NCBI GenBank assembly: GCA_035561135.1
Contig: DATMYA010000020.1
Location: forward strand, 1 to 55,016
Length of the DNA: 55,016 bases
Source of the DNA: Clostridia bacterium
Lineage (GTDB): Bacteria; Acidobacteriota; Terriglobia; Terriglobales; Acidobacteriaceae
Direction of reading: 5' to 3'
Part shown: positions 27,612-36,469 of the stretch, piece after piece
Layout of the letters: every line of letters starts with the position of its first letter
How positions within the stretch are numbered: the first letter of the stretch is position 1
The notes under the pieces: model-generated
What the model saw: only the letters and a program-made list of their open reading frames with translations
What the model was told of the DNA's origin: nothing
The model's database searches: none
Program-made: the position numbers and the translations under genes

Positions 27612-29939
27612 CTACTGCTTGGACGCGCCCGCATACTCGCGTTCGCGAACACGTACCTCGCCTTCCTTCACAATGCCCCTGGGATCGAACGACTTGCCCG
27701 TGATCAGTCCAAGCACGAACCAGCCCAGGATGACTGCGCCGATGGCGAATGCGGTGTCGCCGAACATGCGCATCCAGCGCAGCTTGTTCATGAGGCCGGA
27801 TTGCAGGAACTCAGCCGAACGCGCGTACCAGGTGCCGAACTCGACAGAAGCCCACGCCTGCATAAGTCCGATAGGCAGCATGCTGAGTAGGACCATGGCA
27901 AGCAGTCCGCCGTTGATGAGCCAGAAGGCCATGGCGAGCGGCTTGTCTTTCCATGCCATGCCGGGACGCAGCGCCCGCAAGCAGAACAGCATGAGCCCGA
28001 GGCCGAGCATGCCGTATACGCCAAACAGCGCGGTGTGTCCGTGGACCGGCGTGGTGTTGAGGCCCTGCATGTAGTAAAGCGCGATTGGCGGATTGATGAA
28101 GAAGCCGAAGAGGCCTGCGCCAACAAGGTTCCAGAACGCAACGGCAACGAAGAAGTAGATGGGCCACTTATAGGCCGAGACCCAACGCGCCTTCTCTGTG
28201 CCGCGCGAGAGGCGAATGTTCTCCCAGGCCTCAAAGCCGACGAGGACGAGTGGCACGACTTCCAGCGCGCTGAAGACAGCACCGAGTGCGAGGACCGAAG
28301 TCGGCATGCCGGTGAAGTACAGGTGATGGAAGGTACCGATTATCCCTCCGCTCAGGAATATAACGGTCGAAAAGAGAACGGCGCGAGTCGCTGTGCGGAC
28401 CGAGAGCAGGCTGAGTCGCGAGAACAGGAACGCGATCACAACTGTGGCAAAGACTTCAAAGAAGCCTTCTACCCACAGGTGAACCACCCACCAGCGCCAG
28501 TACTCGGCGGTCACGATGTGGCTGCGCTGGCCGTACATAAGGCCTGCGCCATAGAAAAGCGGAATCGCAACGCTCGACGTAAGGAACAGCGCAAGCAGGT
28601 TGCGGTCCTGACCACGACGCATGAGCGCCGGCTTCATCGCGCGCCAAACGAGCCAGAGCCAGAAGATGAGTCCGCCGAAAAGCGCGATCTGCCACACGCG
28701 GCCAAGGTCAACATACTCGTATCCCTGCGAACCGAACCAGAACCAGAGCTTGCCAAGCTTCTGCTGTATGCCCAACCACTCGCCCACGAGCGAGCCGACG
28801 ACAACGAGCAGGACTGCGCCGAACAGAATGTTGACTCCGAGGCGCTGACCTTTAGGCTCGTGGCCGCTAACGGCAGGAGCGATGAAGAGGCCGGTCGCAA
28901 GCCATGAGGTCGCGATCCAGAAGATGCCGATCTGCAAGTGCCACGTGCGTGCGATGGAGTACGGCAGCCAGCGATCGAGCGGAATTCCGTAGAAGCCTGA
29001 GCCTTCGACCCCATAGTGCGCAACGATTGCGCCCAATGCAACCTGCACCACCCAAAGCGCCGCTACCACGAAGAAGTACTTCACGGTTGCGCGCTGCGAT
29101 GGCGTTGGACTCAGACCGAGAAGCGGGTCCCTGGCCGGAAGGTCATGGGGCTTCGTATCGTGATCACGCGACGCGAAGTACCAGACCATACCTCCAATGC
29201 CGCCGAGCAACAGCACAAAGCTGATCACGCTCCAAACGACGGACGAGCCCGTGGGGCGATTGCCAACGAGTTCTTCATGCGGCCAGTTCTGCGTGTAACT
29301 GATGTTTTGGCCGGGCCGATTGGTGGAGGCGGTCCATGCTGTCCACCAGAAGAATGAGGTCATCTCCTGCTGCTTTGTTGCATCGGTGAGCGCGGCACGC
29401 GGGATGGCGTATTCGTTGCGCCCATTTCCAAAAACGTCGCCGTAATAAGTAGACAGATATTTGTAGGCCTCTACGCGGACAGGATCTATCGTGATTACGT
29501 CCCTCGTCGCGTCATAGGTGTTGGTGCGCATCGTGTTCTCAAGACGCGCCTGCAAAGAAGCCTTCTGCTCAAGTGGAAGGGCGTCGTACCCGGTGACACC
29601 CTGCTGCTGAGCCCAACGGTCCAGGATGAATACTGCTTCGCGATGAAGATAGTCGGCCGTCCAATCGGGCGCGACGTAAGCGCCGTGTCCGAAGATGGAC
29701 CCTATCTCCTGTCCACCAATCGATTGCCAGACGTTCTGGCCATTCATGATGGTTTCGCCGGAGAAGACGACGTGGCCATCGGTTGAAACAACCTGGGACG
29801 GGATGGGCGGCTTGGACTGAATGCCTTTGTACCCAACCACGCCGAGAACTGCGAAGGAGGCTATGAGAACGATTCCCAAGGCTATCCAGAGTTTGCGGTA
29901 TTCCAAGTTGAAGCTCCTTTTGAACAAGCTTTTCTGCAA
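27612..29939 (-). CDS. norZ: Quinol-dependent nitric oxide reductase (qNOR)
   Basis: 775 residues of the heme-copper oxidase superfamily, reducing two NO to N2O with electrons from quinol. A first helix leads to a periplasmic cytochrome-c-like domain without heme motif (GQNVWQSIGGQEIGSIFGHG), the mark of the quinol-type enzyme in which NorC is fused to NorB. About 13 further helices follow with metal ligands in HLWVEGFFEVFATV, GTFHHLYFTGMP and GHTALFGVYGML. It is the last gene of the apparent ric-nnrS-norZ operon, seven bases after nnrS. No nitrite reductase is in the window, so detoxification is as likely as denitrification. Confidence 0.95.
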   Translation of the reverse strand: MQKSLFKRSFNLEYRKLWIALGIVLIASFAVLGVVGYKGIQSKPPIPSQVVSTDGHVVFSGETIMNGQNVWQSIGGQEIGSIFGHGAYVAPDWTADYLHREAVFILDRWAQQQGVTGYDALPLEQKASLQARLENTMRTNTYDATRDVITIDPVRVEAYKYLSTYYGDVFGNGRNEYAIPRAALTDATKQQEMTSFFWWTAWTASTNRPGQNISYTQNWPHEELVGNRPTGSSVVWSVISFVLLLGGIGGMVWYFASRDHDTKPHDLPARDPLLGLSPTPSQRATVKYFFVVAALWVVQVALGAIVAHYGVEGSGFYGIPLDRWLPYSIARTWHLQIGIFWIATSWLATGLFIAPAVSGHEPKGQRLGVNILFGAVLLVVVGSLVGEWLGIQQKLGKLWFWFGSQGYEYVDLGRVWQIALFGGLIFWLWLVWRAMKPALMRRGQDRNLLALFLTSSVAIPLFYGAGLMYGQRSHIVTAEYWRWWVVHLWVEGFFEVFATVVIAFLFSRLSLLSVRTATRAVLFSTVIFLSGGIIGTFHHLYFTGMPTSVLALGAVFSALEVVPLVLVGFEAWENIRLSRGTEKARWVSAYKWPIYFFVAVAFWNLVGAGLFGFFINPPIALYYMQGLNTTPVHGHTALFGVYGMLGLGLMLFCLRALRPGMAWKDKPLAMAFWLINGGLLAMVLLSMLPIGLMQAWASVEFGTWYARSAEFLQSGLMNKLRWMRMFGDTAFAIGAVILGWFVLGLITGKSFDPRGIVKEGEVRVREREYAGASKQ

Positions 29940-29946
29940 TGCGCTT

Positions 29947-31284
29947 CTATTCAGTCATAAGGTGCGCCGGGCGTCGTACGAATGTGAGGAGCAGGTTGAC
30001 TGCAAACAGAGTGACGCCGGTTAACTCAATCACGGCCGATACCGGTAGTACCTTCCAGGCCCACTGCGCGAGGTCTTGATAGGCAAGAACCTCAGAAGAG
30101 ACACGAAGAATGCAACCAAGCGTAAGTACAGAAAGCCCCAAGAACATGAGCCTGGGGCTGAATAGCAGGCGCATGCCGCTAAAAGCGGGTAACACACGCT
30201 GACCAATGCTGAACACCATGATGGATAGAAATCCCACCGTGAGCGCGTGACGCGAAGCGCCCCATATTCCTGAAGCGTTGCGAGTTTGAGCAGCCCAGAT
30301 GCCAAGCGCGGCGGCCACGAGCAGCCACACGTAAGCACTGCGCACAAACAAGGGAAAACTGCTGTGAACTCCCTTGACCTTGGGTGGGTACAGCGAGGGC
30401 TCGTACAGCCGCAACGATACGCCAGCCAGCACTGCGGCGATAAACAGCAGAACCGTTGCAAGCCCAAAGACGCCGAACAGCGCGAGAACCACGCCTGCAA
30501 TGTTGAGGGCAACGGCACCGGAAAGCAGCCGCATGTTCAACGGTCGGAGCCCAAGGAAAACTGGCAGCCACTTAGCACTAAATCCCCAAACGAACGAGAC
30601 CAGAAATCCCCACGCACATAGAACGAGAAAGCGCTGATCGAACTCGTACGGGAACGCAGGGTCAGCCCCGCGCAGCGCAAGGTAGATGCTTGCGCCAAAG
30701 TTCATGACGAGCGTTGCCAGAAATCCGATAGCGCCGACGACCACGATCCATATCCAAGGATCCAGGCGTTTCTTTCCGGCGTCGTCTGGCTTCGGTTCGT
30801 GAGTGGAGACAGCGCGGAAAAAAATCAGAAACGCAGCAAGCTCCATGGCCGCCGAGATGGGCAGCGCCGCGCGCCACTGCCACTGATAAACGTTGGTGAA
30901 CCAGCGGATTGCGACACCGGTAACCCAGAGCGCGGCACACGTCCATCCGCGGCTCAGCGCGAAGCGCGTGCGCACTGTTGGGATGGAGTAGAAGCCTATG
31001 CCGAGAATGAAGCTGCCCACCCAGCCGAATATCTGAGCATGTCCATGCGCCTGTATCCACGCTGGCGAGATTGCTTCTGCGGCGTGGCGACTGCTGATCG
31101 AGATGAGATTCCAGACGCCAAGAAACGTCCCCGGAAGCAGCATGAAGACGAGACCCGAGACGATATAGAAAACGAGAAGGCGAGAGAGTGCCTGTTCGCG
31201 CAACTTGCTACGCGCGAAAATCTCCTCGGCGCTCTCCTGCCCTGCCGGTCTTCGGCTCTCGATGTTGATGAGTCGGTCGCTCAT
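29947..31284 (-). CDS. nnrS: NnrS-family heme/copper membrane protein
   Basis: 445 residues with about 12 membrane helices. Histidine-bearing segments typical of NnrS are AHGHAQIFGWVGSFILG near residue 85 and SRHALTVGFLSIMVFSIG followed by QRVLPAF near 360. NnrS proteins are linked to NO exposure, where they ease nitrosative stress and iron dinitrosyl formation; the exact chemistry is not settled. The gene lies 49 bases after ric and seven before norZ on the same strand, which matches the usual company of this family. Confidence 0.85.
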   Translation of the reverse strand: MSDRLINIESRRPAGQESAEEIFARSKLREQALSRLLVFYIVSGLVFMLLPGTFLGVWNLISISSRHAAEAISPAWIQAHGHAQIFGWVGSFILGIGFYSIPTVRTRFALSRGWTCAALWVTGVAIRWFTNVYQWQWRAALPISAAMELAAFLIFFRAVSTHEPKPDDAGKKRLDPWIWIVVVGAIGFLATLVMNFGASIYLALRGADPAFPYEFDQRFLVLCAWGFLVSFVWGFSAKWLPVFLGLRPLNMRLLSGAVALNIAGVVLALFGVFGLATVLLFIAAVLAGVSLRLYEPSLYPPKVKGVHSSFPLFVRSAYVWLLVAAALGIWAAQTRNASGIWGASRHALTVGFLSIMVFSIGQRVLPAFSGMRLLFSPRLMFLGLSVLTLGCILRVSSEVLAYQDLAQWAWKVLPVSAVIELTGVTLFAVNLLLTFVRRPAHLMTE

Positions 31285-31333
31285 GGCTATTTCCAGTTAC
31301 ACCAGTGAACTGACTTCAGCGTTGCATAATCGA

Positions 31334-32125
31334 CTACTTTTCGACCGGGCAGCTGTGCCCACACCCTGAAACCGCACCTGCATAGCGAACGTCTTCGATG
31401 GAAATAGCGCGCGGGAACAGGATGTTGTTTTCAAGGTGAATGTGCTGGTGCAGGTCAGCCTCAAAATCGGCAAGCCCCTCGTACAGAGCGTGGAAACTCA
31501 TGCAGCCATCTGCGGGGACGGTGTAGTCGGAGGTGAGCTGGCGCATCCGTCGAAGGGCGTCACCGGCGCTATCGTGCTCAGACATCATCATGCGGACGGG
31601 GTTCTGCACGGAACCGAAACTCGGCGGCGGTGCTGGCTCTTTCGCGACGGCGGCTTCTTCCATGCGAACGATGTATGGGAAGAGAACCTCTTCTTCCTTC
31701 ATGAGGTGCATGGTGAGTTCCTGCGAGAGCGCGGCGAAGACGGGTTGCACTTGGGGGACTTCCGGATGATTGGGGCCATGCTTTGCCGCGACCTTTCCGA
31801 GCAGGTGTTCGAGGCGCGGCAGTTCATCGCGTACATAGTTGTGGTGTCTGGTCACGATGTGCGCGATAAGATCGGCAAGTGGCATGGTTCTGTAGTCGGA
31901 CTGGCCCTCGCTGAGATGCTCGCGCTCGCTCTCGGCGCGAGAGAGAGTGTCCAGAACGGTTTCCACTGGCAGCTTGGCCGCGGAGCAAACTTCGACGAGC
32001 GTCTTGCCGCCGCCGCAGCAGTAATCGATTCCGAATTTTTCAAAGACGCGGATTGCGCTCGGCAGTTCCACCGCGAATTCCCGGACAGTCTTGTTGGCGT
32101 CGAGTGTCATTTGAGTCATCTCCAT
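31334..32125 (-). CDS. ric: Di-iron repair protein RIC (YtfE/ScdA/DnrN)
   Basis: 263 residues. The N-terminal ScdA-type domain has FEKFGIDYCCGGGKTL, where the cysteine pair is typical. The hemerythrin-like domain follows with iron ligands in AHIVTRHHNYVRDELPRLE, ELTMHLMKEEEVLFPYI, MMSEHDSAG and DLHQHIHLENNILFPRA. The C-terminus ends in a short CGHSCPVEK tail. RIC repairs iron-sulfur clusters damaged by NO or oxidants. It heads the operon ric-nnrS-norZ. An imperfect Crp/Fnr-type palindrome sits 148 bases upstream (32273-32288). The start at 32125 follows AAGGAGC; ATG at 32110 is also possible. Confidence 0.93.
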   Translation of the reverse strand: MEMTQMTLDANKTVREFAVELPSAIRVFEKFGIDYCCGGGKTLVEVCSAAKLPVETVLDTLSRAESEREHLSEGQSDYRTMPLADLIAHIVTRHHNYVRDELPRLEHLLGKVAAKHGPNHPEVPQVQPVFAALSQELTMHLMKEEEVLFPYIVRMEEAAVAKEPAPPPSFGSVQNPVRMMMSEHDSAGDALRRMRQLTSDYTVPADGCMSFHALYEGLADFEADLHQHIHLENNILFPRAISIEDVRYAGAVSGCGHSCPVEK

Positions 32126-32272
32126 TGCTCCTTGAAATTGGCTCCCCGATACCGAAGCACCGGGGACGCCATATCAGGAGGTATGCCTCGCGGGCTGCCT
32201 CTCCCCGGACAAAGCCGGAACAGACAGGAACCGCTCGTTGCATGAACTCTAGGGGAGGCGAGAGACTCGCTC

Positions 32273-32288
32273 TATGACCAAAGTCACG
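32273..32288. promoter_or_regulatory. Imperfect Crp/Fnr-type palindrome upstream of ric
   Basis: TATGA-CCAAAG-TCACG lies between ric and the regulator gene. It differs from TGTGA-N6-TCACA at two positions, so it is the weakest member of the set seen in this island. Confidence 0.4.
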
Positions 32289-32421
32289 GGAGAAGCATTA
32301 ATGTCAGAAATGGGTCGTGAGGCGATGGAACGGGTAAGCCTGCAGCACGGAAACACACGAGCAGCAAGCACCGGCCAAATTCTTCGCTTCGCTCAGGACA
32401 AGCCTCGCCGCCCATAGTGGA

Positions 32422-33132
32422 CTACTCGCTGGTTTCTAATTCAGCTGTAAGCCTTTTCAGATCAGCGATAACGACGCTGCGACCGTCCATACGAATGATC
32501 CCTTCGCTTTGAAAACGGCTGAGATTGCGAGAGACGAGCTCCCGCACGGTTCCGATTTGAGCCGCAAGTTCCTGGTTGTTTGCGGGAAGCGTGATCTCGA
32601 TCCCATCTTTGCCAGGCTTCCCTTCCACCTTGGCCAGGCGCACGATCAGCGCGGCGAGTCGATGCCGGACTGTGGTGAACGAAAGCTCCTCAATAATGCC
32701 GACAAGACGGCGAAGACGGGCGCCAACAACGCGCAGCACTTTCAGCGCGACCTGCGGATGCTGAAGACAGAGTGCCTGGAAATCCTGTTTGCTCACGAAC
32801 AAAAGCGTGCTTTCACTGAGCGACTCCGCGGATGCGGGGTACGGGCCGCCGTCGAAAACGGGCAATTCGGCAATCGAGCTACCCGGGCCGTCAATCGAGA
32901 GGACCTGCTCGCGTCCTCCGGCAGAACTCTTAAAGATTCGCACATTCCCACTCTGCACGACGTAGAGTCCGGCGCATGGGTCGCCTTCGGCGAAGATGAG
33001 TTCGTTCGAACCGTATTGGCGCTCAATGGCGCGCTCGGCAATGAAGGCAAATTCGGAGTCAGTCAGGCTCGAAAATACCGCGACCTGGCGCAGGGTGCTG
33101 TTCTTAGTGGGCGAGGTTTTGAGGTCGGTCAT
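32422..33132 (-). CDS. Crp/Fnr-family transcription regulator
   Basis: 236 residues with an N-terminal cyclic-nucleotide-binding-like barrel (IFAEGDPCAGLYVVQSGNV) and a dimer helix. The C-terminal winged helix-turn-helix has its recognition region at NNQELAAQIGTVRELVSRNL. The N-terminal cysteine cluster of Fnr is absent, so a role like Dnr/NnrR (heme-based NO sensing) or a general redox role fits better; this is inferred from the neighbouring ric, nnrS and norZ. It precedes ric on the same strand by 296 bases and probably has its own promoter. Confidence 0.9.
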   Translation of the reverse strand: MTDLKTSPTKNSTLRQVAVFSSLTDSEFAFIAERAIERQYGSNELIFAEGDPCAGLYVVQSGNVRIFKSSAGGREQVLSIDGPGSSIAELPVFDGGPYPASAESLSESTLLFVSKQDFQALCLQHPQVALKVLRVVGARLRRLVGIIEELSFTTVRHRLAALIVRLAKVEGKPGKDGIEITLPANNQELAAQIGTVRELVSRNLSRFQSEGIIRMDGRSVVIADLKRLTAELETSE

Positions 33133-33255
33133 TGCCGGAACATTGTATAGCAGCGTGTATAGCGGCGTGTTGGCGAGGGTGAGGATTGTTACGCGCTGAG
33201 GTGTCGAGACGGGAATTGCGAGGGCCGCGTGGACTTTGCGCGGCCCCGCAAGATG

Positions 33256-34488
33256 CTATCCCTTGGCGTCGGCCATTGCCTTGGGTTCATAAACACAGAA
33301 CGGTTCGGACGCCATGTAATCGCCCGTTGCGGCAAAGGCGCGTGCGCGGCAGCCCATGCAGACATGGCGGAATTCGCAGCATCCGCACTTGCCCTTGAGC
33401 CCGTCGTCGTCACGTAGAGTCGCGAAGACTTCGGAGTTCGTCCAGATGTCCGCAAATGACTGCTTGCGAAGATCACCCGCCAGTGCCGGAAGGTATCCGC
33501 AGGGATAGACTTCACCTTGATGCGAGATGAAACAAACGCCCGTTCCTGCGAGGCAGCCCTTGGTCACGGCGTTCATGCCGTCGGCACCGGGATGTCCGCC
33601 CGGGTGTCCGTGGTGACCGGCGGTCGCAGGCTGACCGGGGATGAAGGATATTCCAGTCGAACCGGGCATCGTCATCTCGACCGGGCCAATGGAAGTCGGC
33701 ATGGACTGGGCGGCTTGCGCGCCGTAGCCGGTCGCTTTGCGATCCTCCGCACGACGCTGGCGAACTACGCGGAAGTAATGCGGCGCGCACGTGGCCTTGA
33801 GCTCGATGCCGCCTTCCTGTGCCTTGTCGTAGAACCAGTTAAGAATCCTTTCGTATTCTTCCGGCGGAACCATCTGCTCGTTCGCGATATCGACGCCGCA
33901 ACCAACAGGCACGAGCAGGAAGGTATGCAGCGCGTCGGCGCCCAAGCCGCGCACCATATCGAGAACAGCAGGTAGCTGGCTTGCGTTGTGGCGCGCAATT
34001 GTCATGTTGATCTGCACGGACATGCCGAGCTCTTTGAGATTGCGGAAGCCGTAAATTGCTGCTTCGAACGCACCGGGGATTCCGCGAAATGCATCGTGCG
34101 TCTCGGCGTTGGAGCCGTCCAACGAAATGGAAACCCGCTGCACGCCGGCATCGACCACCTTGCGAGCAATTTCCTTCGTTACGAGCGTACCGTTTGTGGC
34201 GAGCGCAACGCGCAGCCCGCGATCGGTGCCGTAGCGCGCGAGTTGGAAAATGTCCGGCCGATAAAGCGGTTCGCCACCGCTGAGGACGAGAATGGGATTC
34301 CCGAATTCCGAGATTTCCGTAATGATGTCGAGCGCCTTGGAGGTGGGGAGATCGGAAGGCGACGCCAACTCGGTTGCGGTAGCACGACAATGAATGCAAC
34401 GCAGGTTACAACCCTTGGTAACTTCCCAAAAAATGAGGCGTGGCTTGTGCTCTTTTGACTTGGCCGGTGCCTGTCCAGTCGGGGTCAT
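33256..34488 (-). CDS. Radical SAM protein, AhbD/NirJ type, with SPASM domain
   Basis: 410 residues from the ATG at 34488, which follows GAGGAG by six bases. The radical SAM cluster is C27-x3-C31-x2-C34 in TKGCNLRCIHC, with SGGEP after it. KATCAPHYFRVVRQR and the C-terminal SPASM cysteines (GVCFISHQGEVYPCGY, then KCGCCEFRHVCMGCRARAF) match the family that finishes heme by the siroheme route (AhbD) or makes heme d1 (NirJ). No nirS or ahbABC is in the window. A heme-making role would serve the many cytochromes next door. A glycine/histidine-rich insert (GHHGHPGGHPGADG) between the two domains is unusual. Confidence 0.85.
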   Translation of the reverse strand: MTPTGQAPAKSKEHKPRLIFWEVTKGCNLRCIHCRATATELASPSDLPTSKALDIITEISEFGNPILVLSGGEPLYRPDIFQLARYGTDRGLRVALATNGTLVTKEIARKVVDAGVQRVSISLDGSNAETHDAFRGIPGAFEAAIYGFRNLKELGMSVQINMTIARHNASQLPAVLDMVRGLGADALHTFLLVPVGCGVDIANEQMVPPEEYERILNWFYDKAQEGGIELKATCAPHYFRVVRQRRAEDRKATGYGAQAAQSMPTSIGPVEMTMPGSTGISFIPGQPATAGHHGHPGGHPGADGMNAVTKGCLAGTGVCFISHQGEVYPCGYLPALAGDLRKQSFADIWTNSEVFATLRDDDGLKGKCGCCEFRHVCMGCRARAFAATGDYMASEPFCVYEPKAMADAKG

Positions 34489-34613
34489 TCGGTCTCCTCT
34501 ATACTGCCGAGCGAAGCGTTTGCGGCGGCAAACAGCAAACACCGATACTCGACTACAGAAATCAAGATAGAAGCTGCATGACCCAGGGAGCCATGATAGT
34601 TATCACTCGTACG

Positions 34614-34629
34614 TGTGACGTTCGTCACT
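34614..34629. promoter_or_regulatory. Crp/Fnr-type operator upstream of the radical SAM gene
   Basis: TGTGA-CGTTCG-TCACT matches TGTGA-N6-TCACA except for the last base. It lies 126 bases upstream of the radical SAM ATG. Confidence 0.55.
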
Positions 34630-34650
34630 CTGCCCTCGCTCCGACATAGA

Positions 34651-34677
34651 AAGGGCACGGCAATAAGCCATGCCCTT
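34651..34677 (-). terminator. Hairpin after the heptaheme cytochrome gene
   Basis: AAGGGCA pairs with TGCCCTT, and an inner GGC/GCC extends the stem through one G-T pair. It lies 55 bases beyond the stop of the minus-strand cytochrome gene. The T-run is weak. Confidence 0.5.
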
Positions 34678-34731
34678 GAAGAAGGTATCAGGAGTATGCG
34701 TGCAGGGCGGCAACGCCCCCAGTATCAGTGC

Positions 34732-36264
34732 TTACGGACCTACCCCACCGTTGTGGCAATCGGTGCAACTGATTGCGCTCATGTCGCCAAGGTCGATCGG
34801 GTGCTTGAACTCCACTCCGCTAGCGGATCCCATCGTTGGCACGCCTCCTTCTTCCTGCGCCAACAAAGTATGACAGACGTTGCAATCCTTCGTGATCGTC
34901 TTGCCCTCTTTGCTTACGTGGTTTCCATCGTGGCACCGGAAACAACCCTGGAAGTAAAAGTGGCCTACGTTGTCAGGATGCGTACGCCAGTCAACCTTCA
35001 TCTCAGGGAAGATGCTGGTGCGGAAGATGCGCTGAAGCTCTGAAACTGCGCCGTTGATCTCCGCCCGCTTGGAGGCATAAACGTCGGGATACTTCTGCTG
35101 GTAGAACTTCGGAATTTCCGTGGCAATAGCCTGGACGGCAGCGTCCGTGGACTTGTACTCGGCGGCGAGCAAGGCAACGCCCTGCTGCTTGGCGTAGGGC
35201 AGCGACGGATCGATGCGGTGCGCCGTGAGTGCATGGTCGACCGAGCGGTCCGGCGGCATGTAGATGTGCGTCGGCCGGTTGTGGCAGTCCACGCAATCCA
35301 TGCGACGCTGGCTCATCTTCGCGATCTGGTCGGGCGCGGCATCCTTGGCGTAGAACTCGGTGACATTGCCCTTCTGATCCTGCATTTTCACGTATGGAAT
35401 GTTCTGACGCTTGGGGTCGGAGGCATAGGTGATAATGTTGGCGATGTTCATGTGCCAGTGAATTCCGCCAGCTTGCCCGGAATCCGGATCGCCCCCACCT
35501 GTCTTGAGCAGCAACCGAAGCTGGCGAGGAGTGTTCTTTTCATCGCTGCTGAAATGGTTGATCACCTTCAACTGCGCGCCAAAGAATTTCTTGGGCCAGT
35601 GGCACTGCTCACACGTTTCCGATACTGGTCGCAGGTTTTCGATCGGTGTCTCGATGGGGCGCGGAAAAGTATTGAGTGCGGTCTTGAAGACCTGTCTCGT
35701 TCCCGACAGTTTGGAACGCACGTACCATCCGGCGCCGGTTCCTACGTGGCAATCGACGCAACGTACCCGCGCATGCGGCGATGCCTGGTGCGCCGTGAAC
35801 TCTGGGTGCATTACGCTGTGGCAGAGCTGGCCGCAGAACTGGGTGGAATCCGTGTATTCATAGGCGCGGTAGCTTCCAACTGCACTTAGTACGACAAAAA
35901 GCACAACAAAGCTGATGAAGAAAGCAACTGTGCTGCGTTGCTTAGGGTTGTTGAGGTCGAGGCGGGGAAAGCGCGGGAGACTCGGTTCTCTTAGGCGACG
36001 GCGCCTGCGCTCCAGCCATATGCCGAGAGGTACAAGCAATAGTCCCAGTATCAGGAAACCGGGCATGATCATGTACGCAAGAATCCCGATGTAGGGGCTG
36101 GGGCTCTTTGACGTAATGTCGATGAGAAACAGAAAAACGATGTTGGCGAGAGCAACGACTGCGAGCGCCAAGCCGATAAGACTCGTGTAATTCCGAACAA
36201 GCGACTTTAGCGACAAATCCTCCGGCGAACTTTGGGGGACTTCGCTGCCGTTGTCGTCAGCCAT
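34732..36264 (-). CDS. Seven-heme NapC/NirT-type membrane cytochrome, ImcH-like
   Basis: About 510 residues from ATG 36264, which follows GGAGAG by six bases. Two hydrophobic helices and a basic stretch (WLERRRRRLREP) are followed by a third helix that runs into the first heme motif (CGQLCH). Six more CxxCH motifs follow: CVDCH, CEQCH, CVDCH, CFRCH, CNVCH and CTDCH, seven in all. Length, heme count and three-helix anchor match Geobacter ImcH, an inner-membrane quinol oxidase needed to pass electrons to high-potential outside acceptors. I infer the same step here. It lies downstream of the 11-heme/cytochrome b gene on the same strand, with 205 bases between. Confidence 0.88.
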   Translation of the reverse strand: MADDNGSEVPQSSPEDLSLKSLVRNYTSLIGLALAVVALANIVFLFLIDITSKSPSPYIGILAYMIMPGFLILGLLLVPLGIWLERRRRRLREPSLPRFPRLDLNNPKQRSTVAFFISFVVLFVVLSAVGSYRAYEYTDSTQFCGQLCHSVMHPEFTAHQASPHARVRCVDCHVGTGAGWYVRSKLSGTRQVFKTALNTFPRPIETPIENLRPVSETCEQCHWPKKFFGAQLKVINHFSSDEKNTPRQLRLLLKTGGGDPDSGQAGGIHWHMNIANIITYASDPKRQNIPYVKMQDQKGNVTEFYAKDAAPDQIAKMSQRRMDCVDCHNRPTHIYMPPDRSVDHALTAHRIDPSLPYAKQQGVALLAAEYKSTDAAVQAIATEIPKFYQQKYPDVYASKRAEINGAVSELQRIFRTSIFPEMKVDWRTHPDNVGHFYFQGCFRCHDGNHVSKEGKTITKDCNVCHTLLAQEEGGVPTMGSASGVEFKHPIDLGDMSAISCTDCHNGGVGP

Positions 36265-36469
36265 GCATTTCTCTCCTGTAAGCACACAGTCAGCCCTTAC
36301 CGGATGGCTATAACTGCGTGTAAGTAGTTTCCTAAGCCTTCACTCCAGATTTTGCAAGTGCTATCAAAGTACTAAGTGCTTGCAGTCGAAGAGAGCAGCA
36401 GGCCAAGAATGCCGACCTGCTGCTCAATTCTGCTTCATCGAAATTCGCCATCAGCAGGCGAGAATGAAT

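Noticed and set aside
28035..28907. A 290-codon open frame antisense to the NO reductase gene
   Set aside because: It lies wholly within a confidently identified gene and has shadow-type, highly charged composition.
33256..34488. Firm assignment of the radical SAM gene as nirJ of heme d1 synthesis
   Set aside because: No nirS or other heme d1 genes are present, and the sequence features fit AhbD as well, so only the family level is stated.
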